Position numbers and translations under genes: made by a program
The notes under the pieces: model-generated
The model's database searches: none
The model's input: the letters and a program-made list of their open reading frames with translations, nothing else
What the model was told of the DNA's origin: nothing
Assembly: GCF_016808095.1 (NCBI RefSeq)
Contig: NC_068979.1
Coordinates: 30,151,960 to 30,215,959, forward strand
From: Vigna angularis
Taxonomy: Eukaryota; Streptophyta; Magnoliopsida; Fabales; Fabaceae
Length of the DNA stretch: 64,000 bases
Direction: 5' to 3'
Shown: piece by piece, positions 49,401-61,883 of the stretch
Layout: each line of letters begins with the position of its first letter
Position numbering within the stretch: position 1 is the stretch's first letter

Positions 49401-51376
49401 TAAGTAGTTGAATTAGATCCTTTTTGGTCTTGAAATTCCAGGGAAGGTACGCATATGCAAACCATGGAGAACGTGGAAGTCGCCAGAGTTGATATCTGTT
49501 TCCCCTTTGGCAATTGTTAGTGGACAGGAAACCTCTATTTCATTGAAGGGCAGAAACCTGTCAACTCCTGGCACAAAGTCAGTAAAGAATTTCCCCTATT
49601 TTTGGTTGTTGTAGTATGCTTCTTTCTGGTCTGTTTGCCTAATATTTGTCCTGAATTTTGCAGGATCCACTGTACGGGTACTGGCTCTTACTCATCAGCG
49701 GAAGTCATCAGATCTTCATATCCTGGTGTGGTGTATGATAATATAAAGTTAAGTGGTTTTAAAGTTCAGGATGTTTCACCCGGTGTTGTGGGTCGCCTTT
49801 TTATTGAGGTATTTTTCTACATTCTCTAATCTTTGCACTTTATTACCCTAGCAAACTCTGCACTTGACGACACATGCATGTCTATAGCATTTTTTATGTT
49901 TGAATGTGGTGTATACTGATAAAAGTGTGACCTATTTTTATGATCAGATTGAAAATGGTTTCAAGGGTAACAGTTTTCCAGTGATAATAGCCAATGAGAC
50001 CATTTGCGAGGAATTGAGACCACTTGAGTCTGAATTTAACGAGGAGGAAAAAATATGCGATGCCATTTCAGAAGAGCATGAACATCATTTTGGAAGGCCA
50101 AGATCAAGGGAGGAGGCTTTGCATTTTTTGAATGAGCTTGGCTGGCTGTTCCAAAGAGAAAGGTTCTCATATATGCATGAGGTTCCCTGTTATTCGCTTG
50201 ACAGGTTCAAATTTGTACTCACATTTGCTGTGGAAAGAAACTGTTGTATGGTAGTCAAAACCCTTCTCGATGTACTGGTTGATAAACACTTGCAAGGGGA
50301 GTCGTTGTCAACAGGGTCAGTGGAAATGTTGAATGCAATCCAACTCTTAAATAGAGCAGTGAAAAGAAAGAACATAGGCATGGTTGATTTGCTCATTCAC
50401 TATTCTTTACCAAACAAAAATAGTACTTCCAGGAAATATGTATTTCCTCCTAATCTTGAGGGTCCTGCTGGTATTACACCCTTGCACTTGGCAGCATGCA
50501 CGTCTGGTTCTGAGGGTGTAGTTGACTTTTTAACAAGTGACCCACAGGAGGTAAATGTTTTCTCTGTACTCCGTTGCTATGCCATTGGTTTCACCGAAGG
50601 GAAAAAAATTAATTGGGTAACACATACCCAGGTTCCTGCAGTAGTTATTTTGGGTAAATATCATCTGCTCTCTATCTGGACGGCAGGTGGTACTGGGGAT
50701 TTTCTATTTTGAACCTTGAGTTAATGCAGATCTCTCTGGCTTTGATGCGTCATTTGTTTGTTTTCTTTCTTTTGGGAAAGGGGGTAGGGGGAAATGGCAG
50801 ATTGAAAATTATAAAAGTAAAATAGTTGAATTACCGTGCTACTTGTACGTTAGCATTCTTTTCACCCTTAAGTCAACTGTCTGATTGTATTTCTTGCGCT
50901 CCATTCCTTGTATTTTATTTTTAACTTGTGCTCTTGTGCTGCTACAGATTGGCTTGAAGTGCTGGGAATCCCTTGTGGATGCTAACGGGCAGACTCCACA
51001 TGCGTATGCTATGATGAGGAATAATAACTCTTATAATGTGCTGGTTGCCCGTAAACTTGCTGATAGACGAAGGGCTGAAATTTCAGTAACAATTGAGAAT
51101 GAGATAGAGCAAGCTTCTCTGAGGGTAGAGCTTAACCAAAAGCAAAGTAACCTACTCAAACGAGGTCAGAGTTCTTGTGCCAAGTGTGCGACTGCAGAAA
51201 TTCGCTACCACAGAAGATTTTCAGGTTCACACGGTTTGATTCACCGCCCCTTTATTTATTCAATGCTAGCCGTTGCTGCAGTTTGTGTATGTGTTTGTGT
51301 GTTCTTCCGTGGACGCCCTTGCGTAGGCTCAGTTGCTCCCTTCAGTTGGGAAACCCTGGATTTTGGCACTATGTAA
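46415..51376 (+). CDS. SQUAMOSA promoter-binding-like transcription factor, long SPL14/SPL1 type
   Basis: Nine coding exons: 46415-47012, 47841-48664, 48795-48869, 48966-49073, 49154-49271, 49442-49577, 49664-49808, 49948-50550 and 50948-51376, all in phase (1,011 aa; Arabidopsis SPL14 is about 1,035). The SBP domain is at about 87-164 ([48 protein letters not shown]), with two zinc-binding Cys/His sets and the basic nuclear signal [17 protein letters not shown]. After a Ser-rich stretch come [10 protein letters not shown], a conserved central block ([40 protein letters not shown]), ankyrin-like repeats ([36 protein letters not shown]) and a hydrophobic C-terminal segment ([19 protein letters not shown]). 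The SBP domain binds GTAC-core promoter sites. I see no miR156 target-like site, as expected for long SPLs. [10 protein letters not shown] is the only plausible start. Confidence 0.92.
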
Positions 51377-53417
51377 TGCTATTGGTATTGGAGATTCGGA
51401 TAGAAAGGAAGTGGAAGGCGTAATAATAAACCAGGTGGGAAACCCAATTGATACCTTTTTCCCCTCGCATGGAAAAACTGCTTCTGTGGGGGAAATGCGG
51501 GATTTTGTGACAAGAGCCTAATATAAACATATCGTGTGGTGATGTAGAGTTGTGGAGGTGTTTGGCAGGTCAAAAAACAAATTAGGACTGCCTTGTGTAT
51601 AGATTCTGACTTGAATGCTGCATCATTGTGCGGAGTTTTAAGGATATGACAAGCTATACCTGAATGTTCCATCTGTTGGTGTTGGAAACTCAGTTAGAAA
51701 AGTCTTCAGCTTTTTTGGCCAGATAAAACCTGACACCCCCAATTTAAAGTTGGAATGGAACGGTGAATATAGCCACAAGAAAGCAGTAAGCATTCGGAAT
51801 AAAGAGAAATTTGGTGAGTAAATGTTGGTTGTTCGTTGTGAGGTCAATACTTAGGGGTTCATTGCCTCCTTCCCAACGGTAAACCACAAAAAGTTCCATG
51901 CTTTTATTTTTTTTCTTTCCCTTAATTGTTCTGTTATTTTAAATCAAAATCACTAGTCTAAGTTATTCTGATGCATAAGTTTCGATACTGTAAAGTTTGA
52001 TTTGAGGGTACTGATCATAGGGCTGACCATACAATATGATTAAAAAGTGTAACATATTTCAAGTTGTATCTAATTTAATTCACGTTTCAGATTCGTTTTC
52101 TATTTGCTCCTAGAGTCTAGATTGTTTGGGTTCTTATGCGGATGCATCCTCTTCACCCTGCGTCACTCTTCCAACGCAAGACATTCAAGAAGTGGTATGC
52201 TTTACTAGTCAAATAGTGTGTTTTTATGCAGTGTTTCTTTTCTGACTCGTTGCTTCTGGGTGAGATTTAATTAACTGATAACACGAGCTTTAACTAAAGC
52301 ATTGTATGCATAAGAAAATCTTGAAATTCTACATTAGATTTCAGACACTGTTTGAAGCAGAATTTAGGCCAACTACCCATGAAAATGGGATCGACGTTCT
52401 ACGTAAAGTGCCTTGGAATGTGAGACGCGTAAAACCGTCATACTATCCATGCAATGGGTTCACAGTACCTTACCTCACCTTTTTGGAGTATCCTTTGACC
52501 AGTTTTTTGGACAGTGGCACATGATGTGAGATCAAGGGTCCATTGATTTATTACCAAAATTAATTTAACTTACTGTGAGATGTGATTTATTGTAAAATTT
52601 ATTACTAAGATTAATTTCAATACATATTATTGTTTTGTAAAATATGAAACGAACAAGTACTTGTTCTTAACTTAGTTCCGACTTCTAAGCGACTATTGGG
52701 TATATCATATCAATTGGTCTTTGGAGCTTGAAAATCTGTTTTAGATGTGAAAAAGGGAAAGTTTTCGACTTCATCAATGCGAACTGCCGAAAGTAGATTC
52801 GTATGAACATTTGATTTGGTGGTATATATTTTTCAGTCATGGGTGACTTTAGACTTGTTTCAATGTAATTGAATCGATTGTGACTGATCGCAGTAACTTG
52901 GACCTATAATTCAAAGTTGTCCAACAATGAGTTTGGACTGATAGTCCGAAACAGAGAATTGCTTGAGTTGCGTTGAGAAAATTGGATGGCAGATATATGC
53001 ACATCCAAACATGCCATAAGAGGGAACTGATTTCAATTTGGAGACTGGAAGCATGCATGTTTATTGGCGGACAGCTACCATTTTTCCTCAACGTTGCATT
53101 GTTTATTTGACCAAACAACTGTGAATAAAATTACTAAAGGCAATTGAAATTGTAACAGAATGTTTTATAAATATAGAGGATGGCTACAAGGAGAAAGGGG
53201 AACAGTTTTTTGAGAATACTAAATTCTCATTAACTTGGAAATTGATAGTTTACCTAAATTCTATTTTATTTCTTGACTAGAACGTAAATCATTTCAAAAG
53301 ACCAACTTGTTTAGGCAAAATAAAAGTATTTAAAAAAGAGGCAAAATAAAATAAATCTATTTAAAATATGTAAAATTATTAATTCCTTTTATTGTTATTC
53401 TTAACTTGTCTAGCTAT
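51377..53417. other. 3' flank of the SPL gene and intergenic DNA
   Basis: The first several hundred bases are probably the SPL 3' UTR. Short open frames at 51638-52524 show no domain. Nothing else is recognised. Confidence 0.4.
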
Positions 53418-53426
53418 ATTAGATTA

Positions 53427-53616
53427 GGATAATGATACTTTGACAACATTTTTTTGACAACATTTTAATATCATCTACGTGTCATTCTGTGATTGGTCCA
53501 AAATTACTCCACAATCAATAATAATAATCATAAACACTAACATGGACCAATCACAGAATGACACGTAGATGATGTTAAAATGTTGTCAAAAAAATGTTGT
53601 TAAAGTATCATTATCC
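53427..53616. mobile_element. 190-bp palindromic MITE, copy 2, with perfect 9-bp target duplication
   Basis: Starts GGATAATGATACTTTGACAA and ends AAAGTATCATTATCC, with nearly complete arm-to-arm complementarity (for example CTACGTGTCATTCTGTGATT and its complement). It is flanked by ATTAGATTA on both sides (53418-53426 and 53617-53625). The 9-bp duplication points to Mutator-type mobilisation. It matches copy 1 at 22391-22580. Confidence 0.88.
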
Positions 53617-53625
53617 ATTAGATTA

Positions 53626-55440
53626 TCCAAGTTTTGAAATTAAAAAAAAACATTAAATGAAATATCATTCAAAATGAAATATTGTTTCACATAAACAATA
53701 TTCAAGAGAGATATACTTTGGAACATCTAGACGAAAACAAAATTAAAATAATGTTTTTTTAGATTATACTAGATTAGGGCAATTTTATAAACAACGAAGC
53801 GTTTTTATTAAAGAATCATTTAATAGATAATGTGTTATGTTTTACAAATACATTGAAGCTTAATATATTTTTATAAAGAAAACATGATAAACACTGTAAA
53901 TCATAAACAATTTTTGCTTATAAGCACTTAATGTTTTGTATCGTCTCATAATTATATGCTTTGTTAAAGGATGTGTTTATTAATGAATTGACAAATGATA
54001 AAATGTTTTGAACACGTAATACAATTTAGTGCTTATCAACGTTCAAAATATTTAATATATGTATCATAAAGTACTTCAATGCTTGTATACCTTGTTCTTG
54101 ATATTTGTGTAGATTATAGAAGTAGAAAGACTTGATCAGAATCACTACACTCAAGATAAAAACGTTGAGAGATATGGAGAATATTTTGGGCATGCTTCCT
54201 TTGAAAACTTCTGTTTTAACCTAAAGTACAAGCTATGTTTTGATAAAGGTTATGAAAAATCATTGTAACTTTGTAAAGTAGACTGAATCTGACTCTTATA
54301 TACTATCAACTTTACATAAAGTCAACCCCTTTTTAACGAAATTTTCTCAAAAAAAGATATAAATAGATGAATTAACTTTACAAGAAGGACAATATAGAGA
54401 ATTTTTGAATGTTCACACAAGTTTTTTGTTACTCTGTCCATATATCATCTCAAGCTAAATTTTTTAAGAGAAAGAATCTTAGTACTTACAAGTTTGACAT
54501 CGTTGTTACATTTTGATGTCAGGTTTTGTGAAAATTTGAAAGAGAATGATAAGAGTGTTGATGCAATTTCTAAAATTTTAAAAGAAAAATTAATATCGGA
54601 CATCCTCACAACAAAGTCAATATGGACAAAATATTTACAAAAATGTTATTGTACATTTTTAACATCGAATTTTACTACTTGTGGGTGAACGATGCTATAA
54701 ATTCTATGAACGATGCTATAAACTCTTTTTATAGTAATGTTTGACTCTTTCAAATGAATAGTTTAACATGAATAGATATGAGAGTCATGTTCCAGAGGTT
54801 TTAAGTAATTATAACATTACTACTTATAATAACATGAAGAAAACATTAATAAAAAAATAAAACTTAATTTCATTTGGAAAGTTTTCAATCAGATATTTCT
54901 TTTAAGATATACAAACTTAGTTCTTTTTAGGCTTAACGCCGTTTGTACAGATTTAACGGAAGGAATTTCATTGATATAAATTTTATTAAGTAAGGACGTA
55001 ATTGACGCACTTTTTAAAGAATTGACTAATTTGACATTTTCGAGCGAACGAGGACAAAATAGGGTATTAAGCCTTCTTTTTATCAAATTTGCAAAACATC
55101 CTTAAGTTTCACATGATTTTAAATAACATATAAATAATACACTTATCACATCATTTTCTTAAAGATAATTTTGAAATTTGTTACATTTTAAAAAATCAAG
55201 TTATTTTTGTTGAAACAGTGATAATGCGGGTTGAATGGTTCCATTTTGACTTGTTCTACATTTGATCTACATAAAAATATTTTATTTTCAATTTATTATT
55301 TTTAATTAATAAGAGTAATGCATTGAAAAAAAAAAGTTTTAACATAACCAATGGAAAGTGTTAAATTAAAAGGTTCTCTTGGCGCGAGAAGTGAAGAAAA
55401 AGAAAAAATGGAGGATGAAGAGTGAAGTTACAGAGTTCTC
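53626..55440. other. Intergenic; upstream of the PPR gene
   Basis: AT-rich with no supported gene, RNA or mobile-element end. The last few hundred bases are the likely PPR promoter and leader. Confidence 0.4.
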
Positions 55441-58400
55441 ATGATCAGAACAGTGTATGATACAAAGCTATTGAGGCTTGTAGCGCTACATGGCAAGGCC
55501 AAGAGTATCACCCACTGCTCCTATTCCACTCATTTCCATCACCAAGATGCGTTCGATTCCTATTCCTACGCCACCATGCTCCAACAAGCTATCCAAAATC
55601 GCAACCCCAACTCAGGGAAGAGCTTCCACTGCCACATTCTCAAGCGAGGCGCCCCTTTGGACCTTTTCGCCCAAAACGTTCTTCTCAATACTTACGTCCA
55701 CTTCCACTCCTTCGATGACGCCACCAAACTGTTCGACGAAATGCCTCTCATTAACACTGCCTCTTTCGTCACCTTGGCTAATGGCTTCTCCAGTTCAGGC
55801 CAATTTCATCACGCCCTTCACTTGCTTCTCAGGTACGCGTCTTCACGATTCCAGTTGCTAGTTAGTTAGTTAGGTCGCTAGTAACCAGTTAGGAAGTTTG
55901 CTGCTTGCTGGTTGGGTCCTTAGTAAATCAATCCAATAAAAAATAAAGGACCCCATAAACCCCAAAAACCGGAACTTTATTTTTACTGCATTGATTTCGG
56001 ATGTTTTTATTTTTAATTTTTTTTAATGCATGTTATTTGTGTGAATTATCATTGATTTGTTGATGACTCACAGAGTCACTCCTGAGTTTATATAATTCAT
56101 GTTTTCATTTTTAAATTTTCGTCGCAATTTATATTTTTTATGAAATTATATTTAATTATAGATAATTTTTGGTAATTGTTTGAGTGTGACTATGAATACA
56201 TTATCAAACTGGATAAGTTTGTTTCAATAGTATATTTGTAAGGGTTTATACTACTATTTGATATATAATGACTTATAGACGATGAGATGCTTTGAGTGGC
56301 ATGGTTGGTCTGGTTTGATCTCTGGTATGTGTGTATAGAAAAAACATTTGTTGGGAGAGGTTAACCCCGTAAACGAGTGTTAATATCTCAAGGATTAGTC
56401 CTTGGTCCGCACCGAGGGATTCCCTAATTCACCCAAAAAACCCTGATATTTGCAATCCAAGTGGCTTTATGGATTAAATTGAATGTGAAGGTTTTTCTTT
56501 TCGAAGATGATTCAATCCAATTGATGAACACAGGTTGTTCAGAGAAGGATACGAGGTGAACCAGTTTGTTTTCACGACACTTCTCAAGTTGCTGGTGAGA
56601 ATGGAGCTGGCTGATACATCTTGGAGTGTGCATGCATATGTTTATAAGCTTGGTCATCACTCTGATCCTTATGTTGGGACTGCACTACTTAGTGCCTATG
56701 CTGTCTGTGGAAATGTTGGTGCTGCACGTGCAGTTTTTGATGGCATTTGTTGTAAGGACATGGTGTCTTGGACTGGAATGGTAGCTTGCTATGCTGAGAA
56801 TTATTTCCATGAGGATGCATTGCTACTTTTCTGCAAGATGAGGACTATGGGGTACGCACCAAATAATTTTACGATTTCTGCTGCGCTGAAGTCCTGTCTT
56901 GGTCTAGAAGCATTTAAGGTTGGGAAAAGTGTTCATGGATGTGCTTTGAAAGCGTGTTATGATAGGGATCTTTATGTTGGTACTGCGTTGCTAGAGCTGT
57001 ATGCCAAGTCTGGAGAGATTGCTGAGGCACAGCAGCTTTTCGAGGAAATGCCCAAAGATGATCTTATTCCATGGAGTCTCATGATAGCGCGATATGCTCA
57101 AAGTGAAAAAAGTAGGGAGGCTTTGGAGTTGTTTTGTCGAATGAGGCAATCATCTGTTGTCCCTAATAATTTTACTTTTGCTAGTGTGCTGCAAGCTTGT
57201 ACGTCTCTGGTTTCGTTGAATTTGGGAAAACAAATTCATTCTTCTGTACTGAAAGTGGGTCTTGACTCAAATGTGTTTGTGTCAAATGCCCTCATGGATG
57301 TTTACGCCAAGTGTGGTGAAATTGAAAACTCTGTCAAATTATTCATTAGGTCGGAAGAGAAAAACGAGGTAACTTGGAATACTATAATTGTTGGTTATGT
57401 TCAGTTAGGGGATGGGGAGAAAGCTTTAAATTTATTTTCAAACATGCTTGGATATGATATACAGCCAACAGAAGTGACATACTCAAGTGTTCTGCGTGCC
57501 TCTTCCAGTTTAGTTTCATTAGAGCCAGGGCGTCAAATTCATTCCTTAACCATCAAAACCATGTATAACAAGGATAGTGTGGTTGCAAATTCTTTGATAG
57601 ACATGTATGCTAAATGTGGTAGAATTGATGATGCCAGGCTAACATTTGATAAGATGAATAAACGAAATGAAGTTTCGTGGAATGCTATAATCTGTGGTTA
57701 TTCTATGCATGGCTTGAGTACGGAGGCTCTAAACTTATTTGATATGATGCAAAAAACCAATTGTAAACCAAATAAACTCACTTTTGTTGGTGTCCTTTCT
57801 GCATGTAGCAATGCAGGGTTGTTAGACAAAGGACGAACTCATTTTAGGTCAATGTTACAGGATTATGGCATTGAACCATGCATAGAACATTATACTTGCA
57901 TGGTTTGGCTTCTTGGAAGATTAGGCCAATTTGATGAAGCAAAGAACCTCATTGGAGAAATTCCATTTCAGCCCAGTGTTATGGTGTGGCGTGCACTGCT
58001 TGGTGCTTGTGTTATCCATAAGAATCTTGATCTAGGTAAGGTTTGTGCAAAGCACGTACTTGAGATGGAGCCCCATGATGATGCAACTCATGTACTTCTG
58101 TCAAACATGTATGCCACTGAAAGGAGATGGGACAGAGTTGCTTCTGTTAGAAAAAACATGAAAAGGATAAAAGTAAAAAAGGAACCAGGATTAAGCTGGG
58201 TTGAGAACCAAGGTGTAGTTCATTATTTCACTGTCGGAGACACCTCTCATCCCGACATTAAACTAATATATGCAATGCTTGAATGGTTAAACAAGAAAAG
58301 CAGGGAGGCAGGGTATGTTCCTGATTGTAGTGTTGTTCTGCTTAATGTGGAGGATGATGAAAAGGAACGTCTCTTGTGGGCGCACAGTGAAAGACTGGCA

Positions 58401-58592
58401 CTGGCTTTTGGACTGATACATATTCCACCTGCATCTTCTATTCGTATCATTAAAAATCTTCGGATTTGTGTAGATTGTCACGCTGCTATAAAGTTGATAT
58501 CAAAAATTGTGAAGCGAGAAATTGTTATCAGAGATATAAACCGGTTCCATCATTTTCAGCATGGCATTTGCTCCTGTGGTGACTACTGGTAG
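55441..58592 (+). CDS. PLS-DYW pentatricopeptide repeat protein (At5g13230-like)
   Basis: Two exons, 55441-55832 and 56534-58592, joined across a GT-AG intron in phase (LLLR|LFREGYE), giving 816 aa. The N-terminus (MIRTVYDTKLLRLVALHGKA) is basic and Ser/Thr-containing with no acidic cluster, fitting organelle import. PLS-type PPR motifs run from about residue 45 to 600 (VGTALLELYAKSGEIAEAQQ; VSNALMDVYAKCGEIENS; NEVSWNAIICGYSMHG). They are followed by E/E+ motifs (EPGLSWVENQGVVHYFTVGD) and a DYW deaminase-like domain with HSE (748-750), CVDC (776-779) and terminal CSCGDYW. DYW proteins edit C to U in organelle transcripts, with the PPR tract selecting the site and the HxE/CxxC residues binding zinc. 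Sequence and order closely resemble Arabidopsis At5g13230, annotated as mitochondrial. The target transcript cannot be read from the sequence. Confidence 0.92.
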
Positions 58593-58724
58593 CTGACTTA
58601 GTCAAGCAGCGCTTAGATAGTGATTATATATATCTTTAATCTCTTTTAGTAAGATCAATTTTGTCTTTTAAACAAGATTAGTTTATCTCTTAGAATAGTT
58701 TTATCTTTTAGATAACATTCTATT

Positions 58725-58773
<49 letters not shown>

Positions 58774-60637
58774 GGGAATTACAGTTCATGTTGTTGTCTT
58801 CTGTGCATTATGCAGAATTATTACATTCAAACTAGTGCAAGTTAAAGCAAGCAAATTTTCACATCTATTATAAATAAATTTAAATTATGATATATAAAAG
58901 GGGTAAATTTCCCTTATTAAAACGAATTTGATGAGATTAATCTCACTTACTGATGATATTAGGGTCTCTTAATAATACATGATAAAAGACTTAGTTTATT
59001 TTCTAAAATTTTCAAAAGGATAGTGTGTAACATCTTAAAATATAATATAAAATTATACCATTTTTAAAATATTATTTTGTGGGGTTTTACATTCAGCATT
59101 TAGAAATAGAAATGTTGGTTATATGCAACTGAGTGCAATGAAAGTGACAAGACTTGCATGGAAGGTATTTGAAGAGAGTTCCATGAAAGGTCAATTTGTG
59201 TTAAAGGGGAATCCTACCACTGAATGGACCATAGACATTTGGTTCTTTTCAAGAAAGAAAAAGGAGACAAACCGAGCATGTATTCTTCAAATGTATTCAT
59301 ATTGTTCTATTTTCCAAAGAATTTATGCTTGCTTTCGTGTGGAGATAACATTCTATAACATTGCAAAGAAAGTATAATATCTTGGACAGATAATATATGA
59401 TTTATCATAAGTGCTCATCACTTCTGTTTTCATGTATTCATTAATTAAAGTTTTTTCCTGATAGGATTTAGAAAACCTATTAATTAATTGGGTGAAGCAT
59501 CATTTGTGTAAAGGCACAACTATCTCTTATAATGATTTTTCCTCCATGAAAAAAAAGTGTTAATAAAGTTATTGAATAAATAAATATATAATAAAAATGA
59601 CAAATCATGCAATATTTATATATATGAAATCTTACAACTTACATACATATAACAATCACTTGAATTTACTGAAACACTAGCCTACCCACCTTTTAGAACT
59701 CCCCTCCACAAACCAACAAAATATACACAGAATCGACACTATTTGCATCAATCAATACTATACAATTATTTTTTTTTCCTATATGAAAAAAATAGCCTAC
59801 ATTGAATGTATCTAGAAAATTAGGAATAGATTATCTTTTTTCCACTTTTGCATTTCAGAGGGAGACACATTCTAGAAAAACAAATATTGTAGCATAAATA
59901 TTTTCTTGTGTGCTTTTATCTTTTCCCAAACGTGTCAGAGGAAACTTGAAATAGATTCATCCCTGAAACAGTATACAAGAGAAAGGTCAGAACACTAAAT
60001 TTGACTCACTTTCTCTTATTTACAAACAAAAATTATATTTTGAAACATATAATTTTTTTATATTCATAACTTTTACTTTTTTCTTTTTAAAAAATAATAA
60101 AAATTCACTTTTTTAAAACTATTTTATTCTTATTAAATATGTGAAATGAATTTCTATATGTATCGTGCTACTCTGTGGCTCATTTACATAGTGTTAACGA
60201 AAATTTCACTGGATATGTCACGCACTTTTTAAAGAGTTAGTGCTATATATTTTTGTTATAAATTGAATAAGAGAAAATTAATTCATTCCTATTTCAAATA
60301 TTTATATATCATATATTTTACTCAGTTTCAAATGCTTATATCATATATTTCCCTTCTATTCGTCATTCACTACATATCATAATAATAAGAAAATACATAA
60401 ACAAAAAAAAAAAACTATGAAATTAGTAGAAGAAAAGGTGGTTTAATTATACTTATCTTAAAAAAATCAATTAAATAGAAAAAAAAATTCAGATACAATA
60501 TTACAAAAGGGTTTTTCTTAAATTAAATTAAATGTTTGTACAGAAAAATAATTAAAAGAGAGAAGAAGAAAATTAAAAAATGAAAAATGTAGTAGAAGGG
60601 GAATGATACTAACTTTTTTTGTTGGGGGAGTAATGGA
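58593..60637. other. Intergenic between the PPR and DC1 genes
   Basis: Contains the PPR 3' UTR and a (TA)n microsatellite (58729-58771). An 84-codon frame at 59123-59377 shows no domain. The rest is AT-rich without recognisable features. Confidence 0.4.
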
Positions 60638-61843
60638 TTATCTGTAACGTGGTTTGGGGCTAGCATTAGCGGGGGAAACAGTGTTTCCTTTGGCAATGTT
60701 CTGGACAAGCACATCGCCGACGCTTTCTCCGATGCCCTCAACCAGTCCTCCGATGAACTCAATCACCACCTGGGAGGCAACGCGGGCGGCGGCGGCGAGC
60801 ACGCTGGGCTTCTGCGGCGGCCTGATGCCGTTGGCGAGGAGGCCGTTGATCTTGGTCTTGGCGCAGGCGGCGTGGAGGTGGTAGTCGCAGACGGTGCAGC
60901 GGTATACCTTGCCGGACCTTCGCTTCTTGCACTCGGCGCAGACGAAGGAGGAGGGGTCGACGGCGGCGGAGGAGGCGGTGGGGAGGATCTTGAGAGTGTG
61001 GGGATGGGAAGGGAAGTCGATCTCGGTGTTGAGCATGGCGCAGCATGGATGCATCTGGAAGGCGCAGGCGGTGCAGAGGAAGGCGAACCCCTTCGTCGGT
61101 TTCCCACACACGTCGCACTTCACTTTCCCTCCCATTCCACTTTTTCCTGTAACACGTTCACCATGCAATACTAATTTAATACAAAAATTTTAAAGTTTTA
61201 AATACTTAATTATATAAAAGAATTTAATGAATTAAAATTAAAATATCAAAATTCATTAATATTTAAAATTTAATTAATCTAAACTTAAAGTTGATTTCAT
61301 GATATGATTGAGATCTATTAAGTTTATCATCTTCATTTATCTACTCAAACATTAATTGTGTTGATTTTGAAAAACTGAATTAAGGTGAACCTACACTTCT
61401 AATAAATATTTCACTTTTTAAACTTTCTCTTATTATTTTTCTATCGAGATATAATATATAACAATTGATTTCACTCCAAATGGTATTTTTAACCATCAAT
61501 TTGTGACCTTTTTGTTTTATATATCATCAATTTGTGAAGTTTGTCTAGAAAAAAAATGTTAATAAATATTTGTAATAAAAAGTATTTTTCTCCACAATCT
61601 ATAAATCAGTGTTTATAATTTATTTTTGTTATTTTCTACAAAGAAATCTTATTTCTAATTCATGTATTAACTAAATGGTCATGGAAAAGCATTTTGTAGT
61701 TTTTAAATATATGTAATTGCATTTGGCACGCATCTTTGGGATGTCTTTATTACCTGCTAGTGTCATATATGTCAATTTTTATGACAAGAAATTATCCAAA
61801 TTATCATATTCATTGAATAAATGATTCCAAGATTTTAAGATTG

Positions 61844-61883
<40 letters not shown>

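Noticed and set aside
60759..61193. Several overlapping frames of 76-119 codons on both strands over DC1 exon 2
   Set aside because: GC-rich shadows of the real zinc-finger frame. They give Pro/Arg/Ser-rich translations without domains.
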